From Hyphomicrobiales bacterium (lineage in GTDB: Bacteria; Pseudomonadota; Alphaproteobacteria; Rhizobiales; Rhizobiaceae), in the NCBI GenBank assembly GCA_011087745.1, contig JAALLB010000030.1:1-11143 (forward strand): a DNA stretch of 11,143 nt, written 5' to 3'. The notes beneath the pieces were generated by a model. That model was given only the letters and a program-made list of their open reading frames with translations, had not been told where the DNA came from and made no database searches. A program made the translations under genes and the position numbers. Below are positions 1 to 6,616 of the stretch, piece after piece; positions within the stretch are counted from its first letter, which is position 1; the number at the start of each line of letters is the position of its first letter.

Positions 1-111
1 TATTCATAGCCCACCCTTATCAGAGATAAATCCTGAAATCAACTTGGCATTACCTTTGCAACTTCTTAATCAAAGACTATATAGTAGTAAATCATTTAAC
101 TGGCGAAAAAC
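1..111. promoter_or_regulatory. Divergent intergenic region upstream of the Tim44-like gene
   Basis: This spacer carries the start signals of the rightward gene run. On the plus strand, TTGCAA (56-61) and TATATA (78-83) are 16 nt apart and could form a sigma70-type promoter about 30 nt before the first start codon; this is a by-eye match only. On the minus strand, an AAGG (18-15) lies 7 nt before an ATG at 7-5, so a leftward gene probably starts there and leaves the window after two codons. Its identity cannot be read; fxsA is common at this place in related genomes, but that is recall. Confidence 0.35.
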
Positions 112-837
112 ATGCAATCCTTTGATCCATTCACAATAGCAATTTTAGTCGCAGCAATAGTTGTGCTCCTAAAACTCCGTTCAATCCTTGGCCAAAAGAC
201 TGGTCACCAGGAAGATTTAACCGATATATTCGAAAGAGAAAAACAAAAACGCCAAGCTCGTGACGATGGTCCTTCAGCAGATAATGTTGTGAAATTGCCA
301 ACACGTAGCCAAGGTGATGGGGTTGATGCGGATGAAAAAGACCCAAGATTGAAGCAAATCGATAAAATTGCCAAACCGCGGACTAAAATTAATAAAGGCT
401 TGAAAGAGATTTTAGCTGCCGATCCTGCTTTTAATCCGAAAGAATTTATGGCTGGAGCCGATATGGCTTATGAGATGATTGTAAATGCATTTGCTCAAGG
501 CGATACCAAAAGCCTTGGCAATTTGTTTTCACCGGAAGTCTTTGAAGGCTTTAAATTGGTTATTGATGACCGCGAGTCACGCGGTGAAACCGTAAAATCA
601 ACATTTATCGGCATTGATGAATCACAAGTGCAAATGGCTGAAGTCAAATCCTATGAAGCCCACATTACAATCAAGTTCATTTCGCAAATTGTATCAGCCA
701 CCCTGGATAAGGAAGGCGTTGTGATTGAAGGGGACGATAAAGACATTTCCCGCGTAAAAGACGTGTGGACTTTTGCGCGCGATACCAGAAACAATGATCC
801 CAACTGGAAGCTCGTCGCGACTGAAGCTGGAGCTTAA
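112..837 (+). CDS. Tim44-like domain membrane protein (TimA-type)
   Basis: This is a 241-residue protein of the bacterial Tim44-like family. Residues about 7-21 form a single hydrophobic helix, followed at once by a positive stretch (KLRS). The architecture therefore suggests an N-terminal inner-membrane anchor with the rest in the cytoplasm. Residues about 32-95 are charged, low in hydrophobics and probably a flexible linker. The Tim44-like fold runs from about 97 to 238. It shows the family's helical segment DPAFNPKEF..GADMAYEMIVNAFAQGD (104-131), the LFSPEVFEGF motif (138-147), and the closing VWTFARD..NDPNWKLVAT strand pair (218-237). In mitochondria Tim44 tethers the import motor to the translocon. 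Bacterial homologues are membrane-associated, but their job is not settled, and a part in assembling or exporting envelope proteins is only inferred. The gene opens a tight run with mltA, 8 nt downstream. No strong Shine-Dalgarno is visible before the ATG (only GGCG at 102-105). Confidence 0.88.
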   Translation: MQSFDPFTIAILVAAIVVLLKLRSILGQKTGHQEDLTDIFEREKQKRQARDDGPSADNVVKLPTRSQGDGVDADEKDPRLKQIDKIAKPRTKINKGLKEILAADPAFNPKEFMAGADMAYEMIVNAFAQGDTKSLGNLFSPEVFEGFKLVIDDRESRGETVKSTFIGIDESQVQMAEVKSYEAHITIKFISQIVSATLDKEGVVIEGDDKDISRVKDVWTFARDTRNNDPNWKLVATEAGA

Positions 838-845
838 ATCTAATT

Positions 846-1925
846 ATGCGTGAGGGTTGGCAGCAAATATCCTTTGATGATCTCAAAGGCTGGGCAGATG
901 ATGACCATATTGCAGCCCTTAGCTGTTTTCGTATGTCAGCAAAAGCATACGCCGAACATTCTTTTGTAAGCCGTGTTGCAGTTAATCCATCACAAGACCT
1001 CTTGGATGTAGCAAAACGGGCTTTAGAACTTGATATTGAAAAGATCCGCAAAAGTGAGGCACAAAAGTTTTTTGAAAAGAGCTTTCAGCCTTACACCTAT
1101 AATAAAGATGAAGGTTTCGTAACCGCCTACTTTGAACCAGAAGTGGAAGCTTCGCGTGTTAAAACAGACGAGTTTTCCTATCCGCTTTATCGCCGTCCAC
1201 ATGATTTGGTAAAACTTGACCCAGCAAACAAACCGGAAAATCTTGATCCATCCCTGGAATGGGCGCGTAAAACAGACGATGGCTTTGTAGAATTTTACGA
1301 TCGTGGTCAGATAGATAAGGGTGCGCTCGATGATCGTGGATTGGAACTTTTTTGGCTGAAATCAATCGTTGAAGGGTTTTATATTCACATTCAAGGCTCA
1401 GCGCGCTTACTGTTTCGCGACGGAACTTCCTCCCGCGTTTCTTATGCTGGTAAAACCGGACATCCTTATACATCTATTGGAAAACTAATGGTAAAGCAGG
1501 AAGTCATGCCTCTGGAAGAGGCCAATATGGTCAACATTCGTGCCTGGTTGGAAGCAGATCTTGAGCGTGGGAAAAAAATCTTGCACGCCAACCGATCGTT
1601 CATATTCTTCACAGAGCTTGAAGGTCATGATCCAGATTTTGGCCCAATCGCAGCGGCAGGAGTTCAGCTAACGGCGGGTAGAAGTTTGGCAGTTGATAAG
1701 TCCATTCATCCTTATGGAACACCGGTTTGGCTTTCAACGCAGCAACCGCTTCCGGATCAAACCAGCAACTTTCAGCGATTAATGATTGCACAAGATACAG
1801 GCTCTGCCATAGTTGGTGAACAGCGCGGCGATATCTTTATTGGTTCCGGAAAAGAAGCTGGCATTATTGCTGGCAGTGTTCGCCATGATACTGATTTTGT
1901 CGTGCTCCATCCAAAAGGCGCATGA
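846..1925 (+). CDS. mltA: MltA-family lytic murein transglycosylase, no signal peptide
   Basis: This 359-residue protein matches the MltA family, which cleaves the MurNAc-GlcNAc bond of peptidoglycan and leaves 1,6-anhydro-MurNAc ends. The N-terminal MltA barrel shows VTAYFEPEV (92-100), YPLYRRP (112-118), LFWLKSIVEGFYIHIQGSARLLF (168-190) and YTSIGKLM (208-215). The C-terminal 3D domain follows with AGRSLAVDKSIHPYGTPVWL (277-296) and AQDTGSAIVGEQRGDIFIGSG (315-335). Asp284, Asp317 and Asp329 sit where the family's conserved aspartates lie, and Asp317 in the DTG motif is the best candidate for the catalytic acid. Unlike E. coli MltA, it begins with a polar, acidic segment and has no signal peptide or lipobox. 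The frame is closed by TGA at 822-824, with no start codon between that stop and ATG 846, so a missed leader is ruled out here. The enzyme must act on periplasmic substrate, so its export route is unclear. It is probably cotranscribed with the Tim44-like gene and the Smr gene. Confidence 0.92.
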   Translation: MREGWQQISFDDLKGWADDDHIAALSCFRMSAKAYAEHSFVSRVAVNPSQDLLDVAKRALELDIEKIRKSEAQKFFEKSFQPYTYNKDEGFVTAYFEPEVEASRVKTDEFSYPLYRRPHDLVKLDPANKPENLDPSLEWARKTDDGFVEFYDRGQIDKGALDDRGLELFWLKSIVEGFYIHIQGSARLLFRDGTSSRVSYAGKTGHPYTSIGKLMVKQEVMPLEEANMVNIRAWLEADLERGKKILHANRSFIFFTELEGHDPDFGPIAAAGVQLTAGRSLAVDKSIHPYGTPVWLSTQQPLPDQTSNFQRLMIAQDTGSAIVGEQRGDIFIGSGKEAGIIAGSVRHDTDFVVLHPKGA

Positions 1926-1928
1926 TGA

Positions 1929-2474
1929 ATGTCAAAGAGGCGCAAGGAAGATTTTGAACTTTGGGAACGGGTAAAGCGCACTGCAAAACCTTCGCACAGC
2001 AATCGTGCGAGTTTGGAATTTAAAGCTGAGTTGGGTGAAATGAGCATCGCCCGGCCAGAACCGATACGCGGCGTACCGCGCATTATTCGGCCCTATGCAC
2101 CAGAACCGCCCGTAACAATTTCATTGGCGCGTAAGCCATCTTTACTGGATCAGGCGGTTACCCGAAAAATTGTTAAGGGCAGAACCGGAATTGATGGGCG
2201 CATTGATTTGCATGGTATGACCCAATCAGAAGCTCATTACAGGCTATTCAGATTCCTGGAAAACTCCTATCAAACAGGAAGGCGAACCATTCTGATTATA
2301 ACTGGGAAAGGCACCCGCGGTGAGGGGGTATTGAGGAACGCTGTTCCGCGATGGTTGTCAGAGCCGGAGTTTCGAAAATATGCCAGCGGTTATCACGAAG
2401 CTCACGTAACCCATGGCGGTGGTGGTGCTCTTTATGTTCGAATTAGAAATCTCATAAAGGCTGCAAGAAAATGA
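1929..2474 (+). CDS. Smr-domain protein (stand-alone Smr, putative endonuclease)
   Basis: This is a 181-residue protein with a C-terminal Smr domain, the small fold also found at the C-terminus of MutS2. All three signature motifs are present: DLHGMTQ (93-99), LIITGKGTRGEGVLR (122-136) and THGGGGALYVRIR (161-173). Smr domains of this type nick or cleave nucleic acids in several studied proteins, but the substrate of this subfamily is not known. Residues 1-90 are basic, proline-rich and probably disordered (EDFELWERVKRTAKP near the start, IRPYAPEPPV at 53-62), a typical leader in alphaproteobacterial Smr proteins. The ATG lies 3 nt after the mltA stop, with an AAGG (1915-1918) 10 nt upstream. 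Nearby ATGs at 1922 and 1925 are in another frame. Its end overlaps the next gene by ATGA. It has no mutS2 portion and should not be named mutS. Confidence 0.88.
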   Translation: MSKRRKEDFELWERVKRTAKPSHSNRASLEFKAELGEMSIARPEPIRGVPRIIRPYAPEPPVTISLARKPSLLDQAVTRKIVKGRTGIDGRIDLHGMTQSEAHYRLFRFLENSYQTGRRTILIITGKGTRGEGVLRNAVPRWLSEPEFRKYASGYHEAHVTHGGGGALYVRIRNLIKAARK

Positions 2475-2800
2475 CGCCCTTTGGACTAAAAATGAGAGAG
2501 CTGCGTGCGCAAAAAGACGTAAATCAAAAGCAAATGGCGGCAGATTTAAAAGTGTCAGCCGCGTATCTGTCGGCTCTTGAACGTGGGCATAGAGGTATCC
2601 CGAGCTGGCAATTTTTGCAGCGGTTGATCGGTTATTTTAATATAATTTGGGACGATGCCGAAGAATTACAAAAATTGGCAGCAACGTCACATACGCGAGT
2701 AGTTGTTGATACAGAAAACCTGTCCGCTAGTGCAACCAATCTGGCAAATTGTCTTTCCGGTCAGATTCAAAACTCTCGGAAACTGAGTGTGATGAACTAA
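2471..2800 (+). CDS. Small XRE-family helix-turn-helix regulator
   Basis: This 109-residue protein has an N-terminal Cro/C1-type (XRE) DNA-binding domain at about 5-65. The turn region reads MAADLKVSAAYLSALERGHRGIPS (22-45), with the usual Q/A-containing second helix and a Y-S-E recognition helix, so specific DNA binding is likely. The region after about residue 75 is short and polar, with no ligand-binding domain visible. The protein probably dimerises and acts as a simple repressor, but its target is unknown. Its start overlaps the Smr gene stop (ATGA), and an AAAGG at 2456-2460 lies 10 nt upstream, so it should be translationally coupled to the Smr gene. It may control its own upstream run; that is a guess from position alone. 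No inverted-repeat operator was identified by eye in the upstream spacer. Confidence 0.85.
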   Translation: MTPFGLKMRELRAQKDVNQKQMAADLKVSAAYLSALERGHRGIPSWQFLQRLIGYFNIIWDDAEELQKLAATSHTRVVVDTENLSASATNLANCLSGQIQNSRKLSVMN

Positions 2801-2818
2801 CGCATAAAATTTCAAAGC

Positions 2819-3754
2819 TCACTTCAAAATAGCTTCAAGTTCGGAACGTTTTTCGTTCACCAGCCAGCCGTAATAATTTTCCCTCGGAAGACCGCCCTTG
2901 GCCTTTGCACGACGCGCGCGATTTCTCACATCCCCAAGATTATAAAGCGTTGAAGTCACCCCGGGATTATTAGAGATATCAAAACCGCCAATTGACCTAT
3001 ACGAATCGATGGATACGCGAATTACAGCTGCCATATACTGAAGCGTTGTATCGGGTTCCATGGTAGTCTTGTAAACTTCATTGGCACGGCTTGCTGAGAG
3101 TTTTTTCTTTTGGCTTTTCTTTGCAACAACATCGGTAACTTGCAAGGCTGTAAGTGGATTAATCTGCCCCAGTCCAAATGTTTGCCCTGCATAAAAGGGT
3201 TGAAAGAAAACCCGGCCAAACCGCTCATTCGGCCACTTCGTGCCGCCTACTGCTTTGCCTTGAAATTTCGCCTTCCATACGCCCTCGCGACAGGCCCAAA
3301 GATCATATGAATCTCGCGATGTCTCACATTTTGAAAATTCTGGTCGCTTTACAAATTTGGAGACAGATTCTCCCGCGTGCGAAAACTCTACATCTGATTT
3401 AAAATATGAAATGGCCTTAACATAGTAAGTCTGTAAATGATCCAGCGCATCTACGTTATAAGTATGCTCGCCAACCAATGCACCAACAATATGGATAGGC
3501 GCAATCCCGTATCGCTTTGCAGCTTTTTTGATTTTACCTTTTAGCTTCTTGTCTGAATCAATCAGGTCCCGAATTTTTTCGTATTTTGCCTGGAAGCTGC
3601 CATTTGTAGAACGTGTACGCGAAACAGATGTTGCAGGAATTTTTGGCTGTGAGGCGCTGCGGTTTCCAGGCGGAACTTTTGTCACGGCAAACGATGGTGT
3701 TGCAATGCTCAAGGTGAGAAATACTAGGGCAGTTATGGGCAAAATATAACGCAT
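2819..3754 (-). CDS. Secreted DUF1402-family protein with lytic-transglycosylase-like motifs
   Basis: This is a 311-residue exported protein of the DUF1402 family, known mainly from Rhizobiales. From ATG 3754 it opens with a signal peptide: a hydrophobic core ILPITALVFLTLSI, then PSFA before a likely cleavage. A basic linker follows. The body carries a set resembling family-23 lytic transglycosylases: GALVGEHTYN with a candidate catalytic Glu (residue 96), TFGLGQINPLTA (192-203) as the G-x-x-Q-like motif, and TLYNLGD (269-275) as the A-Y-N-like motif. Two Cys (143, 155) could pair in the periplasm. A role in cutting or binding peptidoglycan is inferred from these motifs, not shown. A TTG at 3763 is in frame, but the AAGG upstream leaves only 2-3 nt before it and 11 before ATG 3754, so ATG is preferred. 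A TTGACA on the minus strand (3801-3796) may mark its own promoter, but no good -10 follows. It converges on the XRE gene with 18 nt between. Confidence 0.8.
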   Translation of the reverse strand: MRYILPITALVFLTLSIATPSFAVTKVPPGNRSASQPKIPATSVSRTRSTNGSFQAKYEKIRDLIDSDKKLKGKIKKAAKRYGIAPIHIVGALVGEHTYNVDALDHLQTYYVKAISYFKSDVEFSHAGESVSKFVKRPEFSKCETSRDSYDLWACREGVWKAKFQGKAVGGTKWPNERFGRVFFQPFYAGQTFGLGQINPLTALQVTDVVAKKSQKKKLSASRANEVYKTTMEPDTTLQYMAAVIRVSIDSYRSIGGFDISNNPGVTSTLYNLGDVRNRARRAKAKGGLPRENYYGWLVNEKRSELEAILK

Positions 3755-3881
3755 AAATTTCAAAACCTTTTAAAGCACCAACTTACATGACCTAGTGTCA
3801 ACTTATGCTAATTGCATGGTTTTGAAATTAGAGTCGATAGAAAGTCTTCAAATTTTTTGTGAGTTTTATCTTAGAATACGC

Positions 3882-3921
3882 GTTCCCTGCCCAAAATATC
3901 AGTTGAGTTTGGGTAGGGAAC
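3882..3921 (-). terminator. Long inverted repeat just downstream of hslU
   Basis: Two 14-nt arms (3882-3895, GTTCCCTGCCCAAA; 3908-3921, TTTGGGTAGGGAAC) flank a 12-nt loop and match at 13 of 14 positions. The single deviation is G-U in plus-strand RNA and A-C in minus-strand RNA. It lies 8 nt past the hslU stop, the right place for a 3' stem-loop that ends or protects the hslVU message. There is no T-tract after it on either strand, so it is not a textbook intrinsic terminator. It could instead be a dispersed palindromic repeat or a protein-binding site. Confidence 0.5.
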
Positions 3922-3929
3922 ATTTGAAA

Positions 3930-5237
3930 TCAGAGAATGAAACGGCTCAGATCAACATCTTTGGCCAGTTCCCTAAGGTGTTTTTTCACGTATTTGGCGT
4001 CAACTTTAACGTCTTCCTCGGCCAAATCGGGAGCAGTGAAGGATATTTCATCCAATACTCTTTCCATTACAGTTTGCAGTCTGCGAGCACCGATGTTCTC
4101 GATGGTTGAATTAAGTTCAACCGCGATATCAGCAATCTCATCAATCGCATCTTCAGTAAACTCAAGTTCAACGCCTTCAGTTTTCAACAAGGCTACATAT
4201 TGTTTGACAAGGCTGGCTTCCGGTTCAGTTAGAATGCGGCGGAAATCCTCTTTTTCCAATGCGCGCAGTTCAACGCGAATGGGTAGCCGGCCCTGAAGTT
4301 CTGGCAATAAATCCGATGGCTTTGAAACATGAAACGCGCCGGATGCAACGAAAAGAATATGATCAGTTTTTACCTGCCCATGCTTGGTGGATACCACGGT
4401 TCCTTCAATCAATGGAAGCAGGTCGCGCTGAACGCCTTCGCGAGAAACACCGGAGCTTGATCGTTGATCATTAACAGCAATCTTATCAATCTCGTCCAGG
4501 AAAACGATTCCGTTGTTTTCTACAGCTTCAATGGCTTCGGCAACAATACTTTCATCATCCAGCATCTTGTCTGACTCATCAGCAATTAGCGCTTCATACG
4601 ATTCAGTAACCGTGGTTTTCTTTTTCCTGGTTCGGCCACCAAAACCTTTGCCGAATATTTCGCCAAGGTTTAAAACGCCAACGCTTCCGCCCGGCATGCC
4701 TGGAATGTCCATTCCGCCCATTGGGTTTGAAGTATCAGCGACTTCAATCTCGATTTCTTTATCATCCATTTCGCCATTGCGAAGTTTCTTTCGGAAGCTC
4801 TCCTTGGTGGCAGGGCTTGCTGTTTCGCCGACCAACGCAGCCAGGACACGTTCTTCTGCTGCAAGATGGGCCTTTGCTTTTACCGCTTCACGCTTTTTCT
4901 CTCGTACCAGACTGATGCCGATTTCCACAAGGTCACGAACAATCTGTTCCACATCTCGGCCGACATATCCGACTTCTGTAAACTTTGTTGCTTCCACTTT
5001 TAGAAATGGCGCTCCGGCCATCTTCGCAAGGCGGCGAGAGATTTCAGTTTTACCAACACCTGTGGGCCCAATCATAAGAATGTTCTTGGGCATAATTTCT
5101 TCTTTCATCATGCCTTCAAGCTGTTGCCTGCGCCAGCGATTGCGAAGCGCAATTGCAACGGCGCGCTTGGCGTCTTTTTGGCCAATGATAAAACGATCAA
5201 GTTCTGAAACGATCTCGCGTGGTGAAAAGTCAGTCAT
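3930..5237 (-). CDS. hslU: HslU, ATPase/unfoldase subunit of the HslUV protease
   Basis: This 435-residue AAA+ ATPase forms hexameric caps on HslV, unfolding cytoplasmic proteins and threading them into the protease. The N-terminal SPREIVSELDRFIIGQ..AKRAVAIALRNRWRR is typical. Walker A is GPTGVGKT (57-64), the pore loop is GYVGRD (90-95), Walker B is VFLDEID (245-251), and the sensor-2 arginine region is GARRLQTVMERVLDE (383-397). The I-domain lies at about 110-235 and contains a Gly/Met-rich stretch (172-200). The C-terminus ends DLSRFIL, the tail that docks into HslV pockets and activates it, so the gene is intact and full length. It starts 25 nt after hslV with AAGG 9 nt before its ATG. 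It is probably cotranscribed with hslV and ends at the hairpin at 3882-3921. Confidence 0.98.
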   Translation of the reverse strand: MTDFSPREIVSELDRFIIGQKDAKRAVAIALRNRWRRQQLEGMMKEEIMPKNILMIGPTGVGKTEISRRLAKMAGAPFLKVEATKFTEVGYVGRDVEQIVRDLVEIGISLVREKKREAVKAKAHLAAEERVLAALVGETASPATKESFRKKLRNGEMDDKEIEIEVADTSNPMGGMDIPGMPGGSVGVLNLGEIFGKGFGGRTRKKKTTVTESYEALIADESDKMLDDESIVAEAIEAVENNGIVFLDEIDKIAVNDQRSSSGVSREGVQRDLLPLIEGTVVSTKHGQVKTDHILFVASGAFHVSKPSDLLPELQGRLPIRVELRALEKEDFRRILTEPEASLVKQYVALLKTEGVELEFTEDAIDEIADIAVELNSTIENIGARRLQTVMERVLDEISFTAPDLAEEDVKVDAKYVKKHLRELAKDVDLSRFIL

Positions 5238-5262
5238 ATGAAATTACCTTAAAAGGGAAAAA

Positions 5263-5817
5263 TTATTTATCTGTATCGAGTGATTCAATGATCAGGCTGT
5301 GGTTGGTATAAACACAAATCTCGCCGGCAATTTTCATTGCTTTTTCGGCGATTTTTTTAGCTGATAATTTACTGTCAGAAAGCGCACGAGCTGCAGCAAG
5401 CGCATAGTTGCCGCCTGAACCAATGGCCATTATGCCATCTTCCGGCTCGAGAACATCACCATTACCAGTGACACACAGAGTATTGTTTTTATCTGCAACC
5501 AGCATCATTGCTTCAAGATTGCGTAGATATTTGTCAGTTCGCCAGTCTTTCGCCAATTCAACACAAGCCCGCATGAGCTGACCTGGATATTGCTCGAGTT
5601 TCTTTTCCAGCCGTTCAAGCAAGGTAAAAGCATCAGCTGTAGCACCGGCAAAACCGGTAATTACATCTTGGTCCTTGCCAATTCGGCGCACTTTTCGGGC
5701 ATTACCCTTAATAACTGTCGGCCCAAGGCTAACCTGCCCATCACCGGCAATTACAACTTTATTGCCTTTGCGAACAGTTACGATGGTTGTTGCATGCATC
5801 GAAGGATGTTTTGACAT
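5263..5817 (-). CDS. hslV: HslV, proteolytic subunit of the HslUV protease
   Basis: This 184-residue threonine peptidase forms the double-hexamer core of the HslUV protease. Residues 1-9 (MSKHPSMHA) are a short propeptide. Thr10 of the TTIVTVR motif aligns with the catalytic N-terminal Thr1 of E. coli HslV, and Lys42 (RKVRR) with its Lys33. AGDGQVSLG (24-32), GFAGATADAFTLLERLE (55-71) and AIGSGGNYALAAARAL (131-146, with the GSGG loop) are family hallmarks. The propeptide implies removal of nine residues rather than only Met, as is common in alphaproteobacteria. An ATG inside it (Met7) is possible, but the GAGG 7 nt before the first ATG supports the longer form. It is the first gene of an hslV-hslU operon and diverges from hisB. 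Confidence 0.98.
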   Translation of the reverse strand: MSKHPSMHATTIVTVRKGNKVVIAGDGQVSLGPTVIKGNARKVRRIGKDQDVITGFAGATADAFTLLERLEKKLEQYPGQLMRACVELAKDWRTDKYLRNLEAMMLVADKNNTLCVTGNGDVLEPEDGIMAIGSGGNYALAAARALSDSKLSAKKIAEKAMKIAGEICVYTNHSLIIESLDTDK

Positions 5818-5978
5818 TGAGAAACCTCAGAATATTTCATTTGCACCAATGTAAGACGTTTGCAGCGCATTTCAAATTTATTTTGCAATTTGGTTGATGA
5901 ATACCTGGTTATAGCTTTTGTAAGAATGTCTTGGTATAGGATGCATGAAACCCATTAACTGACATAAGAGTAAATGTT
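5818..5978. promoter_or_regulatory. Divergent promoter region between hslV and hisB
   Basis: Both flanking operons must start in this 161-nt AT-rich spacer. On the minus strand, TTTGAAA (5876-5870) and CTTACATT (5855-5848), 14 nt apart, weakly resemble the heat-shock sigma (RpoH) pattern and would put the hslV transcript start about 25 nt before its ATG. On the plus strand, TGGTATAGG (5932-5940) looks like an extended -10 for hisB. Both are eye matches with several mismatches. No histidine-rich leader peptide or attenuator hairpin is visible before hisB. Confidence 0.4.
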
Positions 5979-6566
5979 ATGCGTAACGCTAAATTGTCAC
6001 GAAAAACGGCTGAAACTGATATCTCCGTTGAGATCAACATCGACGGAACAGGCGAGTATGATGTTCAAACCGGTGCTGGTTTTTTTGATCACATGCTGGA
6101 TCAACTTTCTCGTCACTCTCTCATTGACATGAAGGTTCGCTGCGATGGTGACTTGCACATTGATGCCCATCACACATCAGAAGACGTTGGCATTGCTTTG
6201 GGCCAAGCAGTGTCTCAGGCCCTGGGTGACCGAAAAGGCATCACGCGCTATGCCTCACTTGATTTGGCGATGGATGAAACACTGACCCGTGCAGCAGTTG
6301 ATGTGTCTGGCAGGCCTTATCTAATTTGGGATGTCAATTTCTCGGCTCCAAAAGTAGGTGATTATGACACCGAATTGTTCAAGGAATTTTTCCAGGCGTT
6401 TTCACAGCATGCTGGCATCACATTGCACGTGACCAATCATTATGGTGACAATAATCACCATATTGCAGAGACCTGTTTTAAGGCGGTTGCTCGTGTGCTT
6501 CGTGTTGCAATGGAAATTGATCCTCGTCAGGCTGACCGTATCCCTTCGACAAAAGGTTCGCTTTAA
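5979..6566 (+). CDS. hisB: HisB, imidazoleglycerol-phosphate dehydratase
   Basis: This 195-residue monofunctional dehydratase converts imidazole glycerol phosphate to imidazole acetol phosphate in cytoplasmic histidine synthesis. The metal-binding repeats are clear: FFDHMLDQLSRHS (36-47), DAHHTSEDVGIALG (62-75) and GDNNHHIAETCFKA (156-169). The paired HH..E motifs bind the two manganese ions. The C-terminal PSTKGSL is the usual end. It has the single-domain form and lacks the phosphatase half fused to HisB in enterobacteria, so histidinol-phosphatase must be encoded elsewhere. The ATG at 5979 follows AAGAG upstream. An ATG at 5974 is out of frame. It heads the his block and is divergent from hslV. 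Confidence 0.98.
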   Translation: MRNAKLSRKTAETDISVEINIDGTGEYDVQTGAGFFDHMLDQLSRHSLIDMKVRCDGDLHIDAHHTSEDVGIALGQAVSQALGDRKGITRYASLDLAMDETLTRAAVDVSGRPYLIWDVNFSAPKVGDYDTELFKEFFQAFSQHAGITLHVTNHYGDNNHHIAETCFKAVARVLRVAMEIDPRQADRIPSTKGSL

Positions 6567-6616
6567 ATCCCCCATAACAGTTGTTCTGAAGCTCACTTGC
6601 GTTTAAACATCAGGCC

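Noticed and set aside
1929..2474. MutS2 or mismatch repair protein
   Set aside because: Only the Smr domain is present, with no MutS ATPase or clamp domains.
2801..2818. Bidirectional terminator between the convergent XRE and DUF1402 genes
   Set aside because: The 18-nt gap and its edges show no stem-loop with a T-tract on either strand.
3755..3763. TTG start for the DUF1402 gene adding three residues
   Set aside because: The upstream AAGG leaves only 2-3 nt before TTG, while ATG 3754 is better placed and keeps the signal peptide.
3795..4109. A 104-codon plus-strand frame covering the post-hslU spacer and the hslU 3' end
   Set aside because: Two thirds of it is antisense to hslU, it reads through the palindrome, and the product has no recognisable motif.
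4513..5241. A 242-codon open frame on the plus strand opposite hslU
   Set aside because: It is antisense to a fully conserved, intact hslU, its product is Ser/Arg-rich with no recognisable domain, and it arises from hslU codon bias.
5818..5978. Histidine leader peptide or attenuator before hisB
   Set aside because: No run of CAT/CAC codons behind a start codon and no competing hairpins are visible in the spacer.
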